Assembly (NCBI GenBank): GCA_021739645.1
Contig: JAIPBL010000005.1
Location: 1-64,000, forward strand
Source of the DNA: Saprospiraceae bacterium
Lineage (GTDB): Bacteria > Bacteroidota > Bacteroidia > Chitinophagales > Saprospiraceae
Reading direction: 5' to 3'
Length of the DNA stretch: 64,000 nt
Part shown: piece by piece, positions 8,897-17,867 of the stretch
Numbering within the stretch: position 1 is the stretch's first letter
How the letters are laid out: every line of letters starts with the position of its first letter
Made by a program: the position numbers and the translations under genes
Notes under the pieces: generated by a model
Seen by the model: only the letters and a program-made list of their open reading frames with translations
Told to the model about the DNA's origin: nothing
The model's database searches: none

Positions 8897-10714
8897 ATGC
8901 GCAACGCATTATTGCACAAATTCCATATCCCGGTCATGGGAATTGGATTCACCATTGATACGCCGATTAAGGTCGCACGCTTCGGCATTTCTTCCGTTAT
9001 TTCGATAGTTGAGGATGAATTGATTGAACGAATGCGGAAATTCCATAGTCAGCAGGCAGACATTGAATATGTTCCCATAAAAACAGGCGAAGAAGATTAT
9101 CGGGCGAAGAGAATTACCGCTTACCTGAACCTCATTCACGACGTCGTGCAGCGGCAAACCGAGCAATTGCGGCGGTTCCCATTCGAACAAGGGACTGAAA
9201 TTGTGAAATATTTTGAGTTGCTGCCCGATGACTCTCCCGCAAAAAAAATATTCACGGCAATGATAGAATTGGAGGACGGAAGAGCAAAGGTCTTGCTGCA
9301 AAAGCAATTGCGTACAATGATTGCAGCAGGCTCTATTGATGTCAATATCATGTCAAAATTGGACAAGGTAAATTATGAAAAAAATGGGGAGCCACTGCCG
9401 ACTGAATATTCCGATGGCCATGCTGCGTTAAGAGGCTTTGCAATGAGCAAATTAAATGCTTCGGTCATATTTTCCGCTGGATTTAACCCCCGTTTATATG
9501 CATATATTGAAACTTTTAGTGACTTTTTACCCGATATAAATGGCAAAATAAAAAAGAAAATAATCCTCAAAGTCAGTGACTACCGCTCTGCCATCACGCA
9601 GGGAAAACTTTTGGCCAAAAAAGGATTGTGGGTTTCGGAATACAGGATTGAATCGGGGCTGAATTGCGGCGGCCATGCTTTTGCCACTGATGGCTTGCTG
9701 CTCGGCCCCATTCTCGAAGAATTTAAAAACAATAGGCCAAGCCTCCTCTCGGAGCTACTGACAATATGCAATAATGCACTGGCGGCAAAGGGGCTAGAAA
9801 CCTTTACCGCTCCACCAGAAATTCGGGTCAGTGTGCAGGGGGGTATTGGCACAGCCAATGAAAATAGCTTCCTGCTGGAACACTACCAAACGGACAGCAC
9901 TGGCTGGGGAAGCCCGTTTTTACTGGTTCCAGAAGCAACTGAAGTTGACGAGAAAACCTTGCAGCAATTGGCCACTGCTAAAAAAGAAGACTATTATTTG
10001 AGCAATGCTTCTCCCCTTGGGATACCGTTCAATAATTTCAAGAAAAGCACATCGGAAGAACAGCGCAAAGCACGCATTGCCAAGGGAAGGCCCGGCAGCC
10101 CGTGTTATAAAAAATTCCTTTCCTCCAATACCGAGTTTACAGAAATCCCCATTTGCACCGCTTCCCGACAATATCAGGAGCTAAAAATCAAGCAATTAGA
10201 GGGCAAAAACCTCCCAACTGATTTATATGAAAAGGAGTATAACAACATCATAGACAAAGACTGCCTATGCGAGGGCTTGGGAGCCTCAGCATTATTGAAA
10301 GAAGGGCTTGAGCCTTCGCACAAACTTACGGCTGTGGCAATATGCCCGGGGCCAAACCTCGCCTATTTTTCAGGCATATTTTCACTAAAGCAAATGGTTG
10401 ACCATATATATGGCCGAATTAACCTCCTGAATTCCGTGCCCCGCTCCAATATGTTCGTGAACGAACTTAATCTATACCTTGAATACCTTAAAAATGAATC
10501 AGGGAAATATATGGACAATATCACCACGCAGCAAAGCCGGTATTTGCGGACTTTTCAAACTAATTTAATGGCGGGGATTGAATATTATAGAAAATTGGCT
10601 ACTGATATAAAGCAGGAAACCAGTGCTTTCCTGAAAGGAATGACGGAGGAATTGAAGGTGATGGAAGGGGTGCTTTTGAATATTACGATTCCATTGGTAG
10701 CGGAGGTGAAATAG
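8897..10714 (+). CDS. Uncharacterised 605-residue protein, possible TIM-barrel enzyme
   Basis: I do not recognise this family with confidence. The protein is soluble, with no signal peptide or membrane segment. The N-terminal stretch IPVMGIGFTIDTPIKVARFGISSVIS is reminiscent of FMN-dependent nitronate monooxygenase/FabK-type barrels, and a later ESGLNCGGHAFATDG has the same flavour, but the resemblance is weak. Cysteine-bearing motifs (GRPGSPCYKKF, EIPICTASRQY, DKDCLCEGLGASAL, AICPGPN) hint at a metal site or cofactor contact. The C-terminal 110 residues look helical. It lies 51 bases after cysH and 35 before the QueD-like gene. Confidence 0.8.
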   Translation: MRNALLHKFHIPVMGIGFTIDTPIKVARFGISSVISIVEDELIERMRKFHSQQADIEYVPIKTGEEDYRAKRITAYLNLIHDVVQRQTEQLRRFPFEQGTEIVKYFELLPDDSPAKKIFTAMIELEDGRAKVLLQKQLRTMIAAGSIDVNIMSKLDKVNYEKNGEPLPTEYSDGHAALRGFAMSKLNASVIFSAGFNPRLYAYIETFSDFLPDINGKIKKKIILKVSDYRSAITQGKLLAKKGLWVSEYRIESGLNCGGHAFATDGLLLGPILEEFKNNRPSLLSELLTICNNALAAKGLETFTAPPEIRVSVQGGIGTANENSFLLEHYQTDSTGWGSPFLLVPEATEVDEKTLQQLATAKKEDYYLSNASPLGIPFNNFKKSTSEEQRKARIAKGRPGSPCYKKFLSSNTEFTEIPICTASRQYQELKIKQLEGKNLPTDLYEKEYNNIIDKDCLCEGLGASALLKEGLEPSHKLTAVAICPGPNLAYFSGIFSLKQMVDHIYGRINLLNSVPRSNMFVNELNLYLEYLKNESGKYMDNITTQQSRYLRTFQTNLMAGIEYYRKLATDIKQETSAFLKGMTEELKVMEGVLLNITIPLVAEVK

Positions 10715-10749
10715 ACTGTTTTGGCGTTTTTATAAAAAGAAAAAAGCGA

Positions 10750-11211
10750 ATGAATCCGCACCAAATATTACGGGTTACCAAATCTTTTACCTTTGAAATG
10801 GCCCATGCCCTAGCTGGGTACGACGGCGACTGCCGCAATATCCACGGGCATTCCTACAAGCTCTTCGTCACGCTGCGGGGGACGCCTTTACAACAGCCGG
10901 GACACCCGCAAGACGGCATGGTCATGGACTTTTCGTACTTGAAAAAATTGGTCAAAGAGCAGGTATTGGACACCTACGACCATGCCTTGGTGCTGAACGC
11001 AACAACCGCCTCGCAGGTCGTTGAAACGTTGGCGAAGCACTACCAGAAGCTGGTGCCGCTGCCGTTTCAGCCTACCTGCGAGAACCTATTGCTGGGCATC
11101 GTAGAGAAAATACAACTCAACCTGCCCCCACAGGTTGAGTTGTTTGAAGTAAAAATATTTGAAACAGCCACTTCGTCCGCAACTTGGTGTGCCGAAGATG
11201 GCAGGGGATGA
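10750..11211 (+). CDS. queD: 6-carboxytetrahydropterin synthase / PTPS family (QueD-like)
   Basis: A 153-residue member of the 6-pyruvoyl-tetrahydropterin synthase family, which in bacteria usually converts dihydroneopterin triphosphate to 6-carboxytetrahydropterin for queuosine/7-deazaguanine synthesis. Zinc ligands are in FEMAHAL and NIHGHSY, the catalytic cysteine is in DCRNIHGH, and PTCENLL and KIFETATSSATW are conserved. No other queuosine genes are nearby. It runs convergent with the hydroxybenzoyl-CoA reductase operon, with only 12 bases between stops. Confidence 0.85.
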   Translation: MNPHQILRVTKSFTFEMAHALAGYDGDCRNIHGHSYKLFVTLRGTPLQQPGHPQDGMVMDFSYLKKLVKEQVLDTYDHALVLNATTASQVVETLAKHYQKLVPLPFQPTCENLLLGIVEKIQLNLPPQVELFEVKIFETATSSATWCAEDGRG

Positions 11212-11223
11212 CCGCCAAATCCA

Positions 11224-12165
11224 TTAAAGTAATTCAGCTCCCACCGCTCTCAGCCCCTGCCTCAAATATACTTCCACCATCTTCTTCCGGTAAGCCCGCG
11301 GGTAAAACAAGTTTTCCACCATGCGGCATTTTTTGCTCACAGATTTTACGAAGGCTTCGGAAATTTCGCTCGTCTCGAACACCACAGGCCCCATGTCCAC
11401 ACCGCTCAGGGCGACCTTCAGTCTGCCGCTGCCCGACTCGAAGCTCAGTGCCAGCGTTAGGTTGGTGAAATCTACGCTTTTGCGGGGGCGCAGTTTTTGG
11501 AACCAAATGCGCACTTCATTTTTCACGGGAACCTCTACCTGCGTAATCAGCGACCCCGCCGGAAGATGGAGGGGGTTCAAGCCGATGCCGGAGTACATGG
11601 CTTCCAAAGGCATCGAATGGGCACCGTCCGACCCTGCAAAATGCACCACGGCGTCATAGCAAATCAGTGCGGGTACGAGGTCGGAAACGAACACCGAGTA
11701 GCACGCTTTTTTTCCGCCAGTGGCAATGCAAACGTCACCGCCGCACTTCAAACACAGCCCAATCGCCTCCCGCCAGAATTCAGATTGGTTGAAAAACGAA
11801 CACCGGTTTTCAACCAGCAGATTGCCAGCGATGGTGGCGCTTTTACGGATGACCGGCAAGGCAATGGACAGCGCCGCCTCCACCAGCAAGGGGAATTTTT
11901 GGCACACCAATTCGGAGGCCGCCAGCCCGTGCAAAGTGACCCCGGCGCCGATGAGCAGTTTGCTGTCACTCATTTCAATTTTATCAAAACCCGGCAGGGC
12001 TGACAGGTCAATCAGGCAGGCGGCATCGTTGTTTTCCTGCTGCCGGTGCACCATGAGGTCGGTGCCACCAGCGAGGTAGGCAAAACTCTCCCCGTTGGCT
12101 TTGGCTGCTGCCAAAGCATCCTCCACCGAGGCGGGGACGAGGTAAGTGGCATTGGTATTTTTCAT
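11224..12165 (-). CDS. hcrB: 4-hydroxybenzoyl-CoA reductase, FAD/4Fe-4S (beta) subunit
   Basis: A 313-residue FAD-binding subunit of the xanthine dehydrogenase family. The FAD motif YLAGGTDLMV is at about 30-39 and SATIAGNLLVENR at 109-121. The diagnostic feature is an insertion carrying C122, C138, C146 and C155 (spacing 15, 7, 8). That spacing is the one known for the extra 4Fe-4S cluster of Thauera 4-hydroxybenzoyl-CoA reductase, where the enzyme runs electrons backward from ferredoxin to the substrate. Ordinary xanthine dehydrogenases lack it. Its start overlaps the end of the larger subunit gene by 4 bases (ATGA), so they are translated together. It is the last gene of the leftward operon. 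Confidence 0.88.
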   Translation of the reverse strand: MKNTNATYLVPASVEDALAAAKANGESFAYLAGGTDLMVHRQQENNDAACLIDLSALPGFDKIEMSDSKLLIGAGVTLHGLAASELVCQKFPLLVEAALSIALPVIRKSATIAGNLLVENRCSFFNQSEFWREAIGLCLKCGGDVCIATGGKKACYSVFVSDLVPALICYDAVVHFAGSDGAHSMPLEAMYSGIGLNPLHLPAGSLITQVEVPVKNEVRIWFQKLRPRKSVDFTNLTLALSFESGSGRLKVALSGVDMGPVVFETSEISEAFVKSVSKKCRMVENLFYPRAYRKKMVEVYLRQGLRAVGAELL

Positions 12166-14975
12166 ACTTCGACGGTGTTTTCTAAGTTAATGCTTTGCAT
12201 GGCTTCCAAAATCTTGTCAGCCGTGATGGGCAGGCTGTTGATCCGCACCCCTACGGCGTCGAACACAGCATTGGCGATGGCAGGAATGGAGGGGTGAAGC
12301 GCCCCCTCGCCACATTCTTTTGCACCGAAAGGCCCCTCTGGGTCTCCCGATTCGATAATGTTGGTGTGAATGGGCGGCGTATCGAGCGAGGTCGGGATTT
12401 TGTAATCGAGCAAGTTAGGGTTGAGCAGCAAGCCTTCGTAATAATTCATCGCTTCCGACACCGCCTGCCCCATGCCCATGTGCCACGAACCTTCGAGTTG
12501 CCCCTCCGCCGCCAGCGGGTTCAGCGCCTTTCCCAGGTCGTGCGCCCCCCAGAAGTTGACGACCTCGAACTTGCCGGTTTCGATGTCCACTTTCACCTCG
12601 GCAATGCAAGCGCCGAAGCTGTACGAGGGGCTTAATCCTGCGCCCGCACCTTTGAAATCGCCGCCCAGTTTGGGCGAATTGTAAAAACCGCTCGTGGTGA
12701 TGGCGCCCCGGTGGTCGGTGGTGATGACGGCAGCCTCTTCCCAGGAAATTTCAGTGCCGGTCTCCAGGTATTTCACTTTTCCATTTTGTAAAACAAGCTG
12801 GTCGGGGGCGGCTCCGGTCTTTTTTGAAACAGCTGAAATCACCTCATCCCGCATGTTTTCGGCAGCCATTTTGGCGGCATTTCCCGCCATGAAAGTCACC
12901 CGGCTGGAATAGCTGCCCAGGTCAACGGGCGTGAACAGCGTGTCGGCGGCGTGGACGAAAGTTTTGTCCACCGGGATGCCCAGCATTTCCGCCACTATCA
13001 TGGCGAGCATGGTATCGCTGCCCTGCCCGATGTCGCTGGCACCGGAATAGACGACCACCCTGCCGTCGAAGTCCAGTTTCAAATGCACGACCGACTGCGG
13101 GTGCTCGTTCCAGTGGATGGGCAGGGCGCTGCCGCTGATGTAAAAACCACAAGCGACGCCGATGCCGTGACCGAAAGGTAGCTTTCGGTATTTCTTCTTC
13201 CAGTCAGATTGGTCCATCACCGCCAGCAAGGCTTCCCGTGCGCCGTTGCTGGTGATGCGAAACTGCCCCAGCGTCAGCGTGTTTTCCGGTAAAAAATTAT
13301 TCAGCCGCAGTTCGCAGGGGTCGAGGTTTGCCCGGTGAGACAGTTCGTCAATCAAAACTTCCGTTGCAAAACGGGGGTTCACTGCACCGTGCCCTCGCAT
13401 GGCCCCACTTGGTGGCTTGTTGGTGTAAACGCGGGTGGTTTTGAACCCGAAACTTTTCAAATCGTATGGCGCTTGCAGCAACACGCCATTGTAGTAAGTA
13501 GTAACCACCCCGAAGCTACCGAAAGCACCGCCGTCAATCACGATGTCAGCATCAATGGTATGGAGGCGACCGTCGCCGCCCAATCCCATTTTCATGGTCA
13601 GGTGGGTCGGGTGGCGGCCGTTGTTGGTGAGAAAAACTTCCTCCCGGGAAAACCGGATGCGGACGGGTTGGCCCGCTTTGCGGGCAATATGCGCGGCAAC
13701 CAGTTCATGCGAAAATGGGTCGCTCTTCCCGCCGAACCCGCCGCCGACGGCAGGTTTTATCACCCGAACCTTGCTGAGCGGAACGCCGAGCACACGGCTC
13801 AGGGTTTTGTGCAGGTAGTGCGGTACTTGCGTGGCGGTGACGATGGTCAACTCGCCGTTTTTGCTCCACCAGGCGGTGCAGGCGTGCGGTTCGAGGAAGC
13901 CGTGGTTGATGCCGGGGAAGTCGAAGGTCATTTCACAAACATGCGCAGAGCCGTCAAAATCTTCCTGCTGTTGGCCAAAGCGCATCTCCACCTGCTTGTG
14001 GATGTTGCGTCCATGCTTCTTCGAGTGCGGGTGGATGAGCGCCTCCTCTTCGCAGGGTTCCAATGAACTTTGCCAGCTAAAAAACGTGGGTAGTTCCCGG
14101 TAGGTCACCTTGATTCTTTTGAGGGCTTCCACAGCGATGGCTTCGGTGTCGGCGGCGACGGCGGCGACGATTTCGCCGATGTAATGCACCTTGTCCACCG
14201 CCATCGCCGTCTGGTCGTAGGAGGTGGGCAGCACACCAAATTTCCCCACCAGCTCTTTCCCCGTCGCCACGGCACGGACACCATCCATTTTTTCGGCTTC
14301 CGAAGTGTCAATATTTTCAATAATTGCATGGGCGTAGGTGGAGTGCAGGAGTTTGCAAACCAGCGCATTTTTTTTATCAAAGTCATCGGCGTATTCGGCC
14401 CTGCCGGTCACTTTTTCTTTGGAATCAATCAAAGGTTGCCGGCTGCCAATTACGGCGCTGGGGACGGGGACTGAGTCAGGAGGTAAATTCAAGTTACCTC
14501 CTGACTCTGGCTGGAGCAACTGTGTGGCGGCATCAGCCACTGCTTCGATGATTTTTTTGTAACCCGTACACCTGCAAAGGTTGCCGGACAGTGCCTCCCT
14601 GATGTCCTGAACGCTGCACTTGGGGTTTTCCGTCAAATACGACCAAGCAGTGAGTATCATTCCGGGGGTACAAAAGCCGCATTGCAGCGCCCCTTTTTCG
14701 ATGAACTGTTGCTGCAAAATGTGCAGGTTGCCGTTTTCAGCCAAGCCTTCGATGGTGAGTACATTTGCTCCGCGGCAGCGCAGTGCCGGGGTCAGGCAGC
14801 TCACCATGGGCTTGCCGTTTACGATGACGGTACAGGCGCCGCAGCTTCCCTGTTCGCAGCCGATTTTGGTGCCCGTGAGCCGGATTCGTTCCCGCAATAC
14901 GCTGGCAAGCGTTTCGTGCGGCTCGACGAGCAGTTCGTGGTGCTTTTTGTTGACTGTGAATTGTAATGGTACCAT
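12162..14975 (-). CDS. hcrCA: 4-hydroxybenzoyl-CoA reductase, fused 2Fe-2S (gamma) and molybdenum (alpha) subunits
   Basis: A 937-residue protein joining two subunits that are separate in Thauera. Residues 1-155 form the two 2Fe-2S domains: C40, C45, C48, C60 (plant-type) and C99, C102, C134, C136 (helical bundle). A Pro-rich linker (about 156-175) leads to the molybdopterin-binding subunit, which starts at GSRQPLIDSKEKVTGRAEY and includes the conserved GGFGGKSDPF and PSGAMRGHGAVN loops. The segment GPFGAKECGEGALHP near the C-terminus carries the catalytic glutamate. With the beta subunit it would remove the para-hydroxyl of 4-hydroxybenzoyl-CoA to give benzoyl-CoA. Family membership is secure; the substrate follows from the beta subunit and the adjacent bcr operon. 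Confidence 0.88.
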   Translation of the reverse strand: MVPLQFTVNKKHHELLVEPHETLASVLRERIRLTGTKIGCEQGSCGACTVIVNGKPMVSCLTPALRCRGANVLTIEGLAENGNLHILQQQFIEKGALQCGFCTPGMILTAWSYLTENPKCSVQDIREALSGNLCRCTGYKKIIEAVADAATQLLQPESGGNLNLPPDSVPVPSAVIGSRQPLIDSKEKVTGRAEYADDFDKKNALVCKLLHSTYAHAIIENIDTSEAEKMDGVRAVATGKELVGKFGVLPTSYDQTAMAVDKVHYIGEIVAAVAADTEAIAVEALKRIKVTYRELPTFFSWQSSLEPCEEEALIHPHSKKHGRNIHKQVEMRFGQQQEDFDGSAHVCEMTFDFPGINHGFLEPHACTAWWSKNGELTIVTATQVPHYLHKTLSRVLGVPLSKVRVIKPAVGGGFGGKSDPFSHELVAAHIARKAGQPVRIRFSREEVFLTNNGRHPTHLTMKMGLGGDGRLHTIDADIVIDGGAFGSFGVVTTYYNGVLLQAPYDLKSFGFKTTRVYTNKPPSGAMRGHGAVNPRFATEVLIDELSHRANLDPCELRLNNFLPENTLTLGQFRITSNGAREALLAVMDQSDWKKKYRKLPFGHGIGVACGFYISGSALPIHWNEHPQSVVHLKLDFDGRVVVYSGASDIGQGSDTMLAMIVAEMLGIPVDKTFVHAADTLFTPVDLGSYSSRVTFMAGNAAKMAAENMRDEVISAVSKKTGAAPDQLVLQNGKVKYLETGTEISWEEAAVITTDHRGAITTSGFYNSPKLGGDFKGAGAGLSPSYSFGACIAEVKVDIETGKFEVVNFWGAHDLGKALNPLAAEGQLEGSWHMGMGQAVSEAMNYYEGLLLNPNLLDYKIPTSLDTPPIHTNIIESGDPEGPFGAKECGEGALHPSIPAIANAVFDAVGVRINSLPITADKILEAMQSINLENTVEV

Positions 14976-15047
14976 GTCTATAATTTTACATCACCCCCAC
15001 CCTCTTTACCCGTCTTGCGGGACAGGCGCTGCGAGGAGAGGGAGACC

Positions 15048-15278
15048 TCACTTTGCCTTGTTCAGAATGATGCTGTTTACCGGACAGTTTTGGGCGGCTT
15101 TGCGGTTGGCATCGTACTCATCTTCCCTGACCAAGCAGAAGAAGATTTTGTTCTTCAATTTGCCACCAATCAATACCGCTTTGCCATCTTTTTGAGACAT
15201 CCTCCACCGTTCCCCTGCATGCTCCACACAAGCCCTGCAGCCAATACATTTATCCCTGTAATACGTAATTCCTGTCAT
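15048..15278 (-). CDS. Small ferredoxin
   Basis: A 76-residue ferredoxin. The cluster motif is CIGCRAC at the N-terminus with CPVNSI near the C-terminus, plus one more cysteine (IFFCLV). It would hold one 4Fe-4S (or 3Fe-4S) cluster rather than the two of the classical Thauera ferredoxin. It lies 72 bases before the hydroxybenzoyl-CoA reductase gene and overlaps the upstream U32 gene by 4 bases, so it is a good candidate electron donor for both dearomatising enzymes. That role is inferred from position. Confidence 0.82.
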   Translation of the reverse strand: MTGITYYRDKCIGCRACVEHAGERWRMSQKDGKAVLIGGKLKNKIFFCLVREDEYDANRKAAQNCPVNSIILNKAK

Positions 15279-16516
15279 GCCCCAGCCTTTACCAATTTGT
15301 ACAGCTTGTCGGAAGGGCGTATTTTTTCCAGAAGGGGCAGGGTGATGCGGTCTCCTTTCGTGGCTTCCGGCCTGACGTCCCCATCCACCCGAAGCTCCTT
15401 TACAAGGTCTTGGATTACGCCCGTTTTGTTTCCGGTAATCAAAATTTCATCGCCTGTTTTCAGCCCGTAACTTTCCATGATAAATTCTGCAACTTCGATT
15501 TTGTCAAAGTACTTCACGCATTTACCGATGTAAACCTTTTTGTGCGTGGCGCTGGAATCGGGCGATTCGGCCCATTCTCCCAGTTTTTTGCCCATGTAAT
15601 AACCATCCCAAAATCCACGGTTGTACACTGTCTCCAATCTTTGTTTCCAGCCCGCCACGCTTTCTGGCGTAAAGCTTCCGTTCAGGTAACTGTCCACCGC
15701 TTCCCGGTAGCATTGCGTCACGGTTTTCACGTATTCGGGCGCTCTGCCCCTGCCCTCGATTTTGAGGAGGGTGACACCGCTCTCGATTATTTTATCAATA
15801 AAATCAATGGTACAGAGGTCTTTTGGAGACATGATGTACTCATTTTCGATAATCCACTCATCGCCCTGCTCAAGGTCTCTAACCTGATAGGCCCTTCTGC
15901 AATTCTGAAAACAGGAGCCCCGGTTGGCGGAAGCGTTGTGGGCATGAAGGCTGAGGTAGCATTTTCCGGATATGGCCATGCACAGTGCCCCGTGTACGAA
16001 AATTTCCACTTGTACCAGCTCGCCGGATGGCCCCCTGATTTCCTGTTTTTTTATCTGCCGGACGATTTCCTGTACCTGATTCAGGCTTAGTTCCCTTGCC
16101 AGCACCACCGCATCCGCAAAAACGGAGTAGAACCGCAGCGACTCGATGTTGGAAACATTCGCCTGCGTGGAGATGTGGAGCGGCATTCCGATTTGGCGGC
16201 AATAGCCCATAACGGCATGGTCGCTGGCGATAATGGCATCTACACCCGCTTCCAAAGCGGCATCGCAGATTCTTCTCATCAAAGCCAAATCCTGGTTGTA
16301 CAGCACTGCGTTCAGCGTGAGGTAAGCTTTAACACCATTTTCCCGGCAGCTATTGGTGATTTCAGGAAGCTCGTCCAACACAAACCTGTTGGCAGCGCGG
16401 GAGCGCATGTTCAAATGTTCAACACCGAAGTAAACGGCGCTGGCACCGCCTTGCATGGCGGCCGTCAACGACTCGTAGGAGCCAGCAGGAGCGATTATTT
16501 GCACTTCATTTTTCAT
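15275..16516 (-). CDS. Peptidase U32 family protein (TrhP/UbiU-like)
   Basis: A 413-residue U32 protein starting IIAPAGSYESLTAAMQGGASAVYFG. The U32 cysteine set is present: ALCMAISGKCYLS followed by NRGSCFQNCRRAY, as in YegQ/TrhP and UbiU/UbiV, which hold a 4Fe-4S cluster and support oxygen-independent hydroxylations. I chose the ATG at 16516 because the open frame upstream of it lies inside the SDR gene. It sits between the SDR and ferredoxin genes. It may be a tRNA-modifying TrhP, or a hydroxylase recruited to aromatic metabolism; the sequence alone does not decide. A protease role is unlikely. Confidence 0.85.
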   Translation of the reverse strand: MKNEVQIIAPAGSYESLTAAMQGGASAVYFGVEHLNMRSRAANRFVLDELPEITNSCRENGVKAYLTLNAVLYNQDLALMRRICDAALEAGVDAIIASDHAVMGYCRQIGMPLHISTQANVSNIESLRFYSVFADAVVLARELSLNQVQEIVRQIKKQEIRGPSGELVQVEIFVHGALCMAISGKCYLSLHAHNASANRGSCFQNCRRAYQVRDLEQGDEWIIENEYIMSPKDLCTIDFIDKIIESGVTLLKIEGRGRAPEYVKTVTQCYREAVDSYLNGSFTPESVAGWKQRLETVYNRGFWDGYYMGKKLGEWAESPDSSATHKKVYIGKCVKYFDKIEVAEFIMESYGLKTGDEILITGNKTGVIQDLVKELRVDGDVRPEATKGDRITLPLLEKIRPSDKLYKLVKAGA

Positions 16517-16517
16517 G

Positions 16518-17285
16518 TTAAAATCCCGTTGCGCCGATGCTTTTCCCGCCGTCCACGTGGAGCACTTGCCCCGTGATGAAGTGGTTTTTTTCCGAAGCAA
16601 GAAAAGCCACCAAGCGGGCAATGTCCTCTGGCTCGCCCATTGATTTTGTGGGCTGTGCGTTCAGCAATTTCTGCCGTACTTCTTCGGGCAGTTTTTGTGT
16701 GAGTGGCGTGTCTATCAAGCCGGGGGCGACGGCGTTCACCGTCACACCGAAATGGGCGAGCTCCAGCGCCAACGCCCTCGTCAAGCCTACCACGCCAGCT
16801 TTGGAGGCGGAGTAGTTGGTCTGCCCTGGATTGCCCAGCCAGGCGCGTGAGGCGATGTTGACAATCCTGCCGTAACCTGCTTCTTTCATGATTCGGGCAG
16901 CTTCCCGGCACATCAGCCAGGTGCCCCGCAAATTAACTTGGATGACCCGGTCAAAATCTGCTGTTTCCATTTTCCAAATCACCCGGTCACGGATGATGCC
17001 GGCGTTGTTCACCAGCACTTTTACCGGGCTGTATTTTTCCGCCACGGCGGCAAACAACTGCTTCACACTGTCCTCGCTGCTCACGTCGCAGGGGAGGTAG
17101 CAGGCTCGTTCAGGGTGGATGCTTGCCGCAGCTTTCTGTCCCGCTGTTTGGTCCATATCGGCAATGATGGCGAAGAAACCATCTTCCACCAATTGCTGGG
17201 CAATGGAAAATCCAATGCCCTTGGCTGCGCCGGTGACGATTGCGGTGCCGGAGCTTTTATGCTGATTGTCGAACCTGTTTTTCAT
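16518..17285 (-). CDS. Short-chain dehydrogenase/reductase (FabG-like)
   Basis: A classical SDR of 255 residues: cofactor motif VTGAAKGIGFS, NNAGI, the catalytic Ser and YSASK (here NYSASKAG), and a C-terminus HVDGGKSIGATGF like FabG/PhaB enzymes. The ATG at 17285 is chosen because upstream codons fall in the hemerythrin gene. It overlaps that gene by 29 bases and ends one base before the U32 start. In this operon it could act as a 3-hydroxyacyl-CoA or hydroxycyclic acyl-CoA dehydrogenase. Substrate is not determinable. Confidence 0.85.
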   Translation of the reverse strand: MKNRFDNQHKSSGTAIVTGAAKGIGFSIAQQLVEDGFFAIIADMDQTAGQKAAASIHPERACYLPCDVSSEDSVKQLFAAVAEKYSPVKVLVNNAGIIRDRVIWKMETADFDRVIQVNLRGTWLMCREAARIMKEAGYGRIVNIASRAWLGNPGQTNYSASKAGVVGLTRALALELAHFGVTVNAVAPGLIDTPLTQKLPEEVRQKLLNAQPTKSMGEPEDIARLVAFLASEKNHFITGQVLHVDGGKSIGATGF

Positions 17286-17772
17286 GCTCTTTTTTTTGCG
17301 CCTCGCCGAGTTCCATGTCCTTGTCCAAAAAGGAGAAGTACAGCCGTTCTTTTTCCGCATCGGACAGCATCTCATCCACCGCCACGAACAACTCGTCATT
17401 CTCTGCGCTGATGTGGTCGGTCAGTTCGGAGAGGTACTGCCTAAGGATGGACCTGGCACTGTCCCAGTCTTCTTCGTTCATGGCTGCCTCCGCTTCTTTC
17501 AGCGAATCCCTGAACATCTCGTGGTGTTCTTCCAGTGCCTCGGTGATGCTGGCCAGCCCCGGATACCTTTCTTTGAGCAAAGAAAACAGGATGTCTTCCT
17601 CTTTTTGATGATGATATTTATCACCATAGTTTCGGAAGAAGTTGACGTACCAGCTTAACCCTTCCTTTTCGGTTGCCAGTTTTTCCGCTTCCAAAAGTTG
17701 CTGGAAGGCTTGTATTCTTTGGAGGATTACTTCGTGCTCGTCGTAGAGCATCATCATTGCTTGTGAGTGCAT
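17257..17772 (-). CDS. Hemerythrin HHE-domain protein
   Basis: A 171-residue four-helix HHE protein. Likely di-iron ligands are H13 (YDEHEV), H54/H55 with E59 (YHHQKEED), H83/H84 (EEHHEMF) and H120 with E124 (DHISAENDE). It is the first gene of the leftward aromatic operon. Such proteins bind oxygen or NO, or help repair iron clusters, which suits a set of oxygen-sensitive iron-sulfur enzymes. The C-terminal 30 residues are highly charged. Confidence 0.88.
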   Translation of the reverse strand: MHSQAMMMLYDEHEVILQRIQAFQQLLEAEKLATEKEGLSWYVNFFRNYGDKYHHQKEEDILFSLLKERYPGLASITEALEEHHEMFRDSLKEAEAAMNEEDWDSARSILRQYLSELTDHISAENDELFVAVDEMLSDAEKERLYFSFLDKDMELGEAQKKEHEKQVRQSA

Positions 17773-17810
17773 GAGGCTAGCGTTTATGATTTAAAAAAAA
17801 ATTCGCTGCT

Positions 17811-17834
17811 ATTTAAGCCTTTTTTGGCTTAAAT
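17811..17834. promoter_or_regulatory. Palindrome in the divergent promoter region
   Basis: ATTTAAGCC and GGCTTAAAT flank six T, giving a perfect 9-bp stem. It lies 39 bases upstream of the hemerythrin start, in its 5' leader or promoter. It could be an operator or a leader hairpin. Confidence 0.35.
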
Positions 17835-17867
17835 AAAAAAATCTCGTACATTCGTGCGAAAATAAAA

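Noticed and set aside
15275-16516. U32 gene as a collagenase-type protease
   Set aside because: The conserved four-cysteine cluster pattern fits U32 hydroxylase/tRNA-modification proteins; no protease motif is seen.
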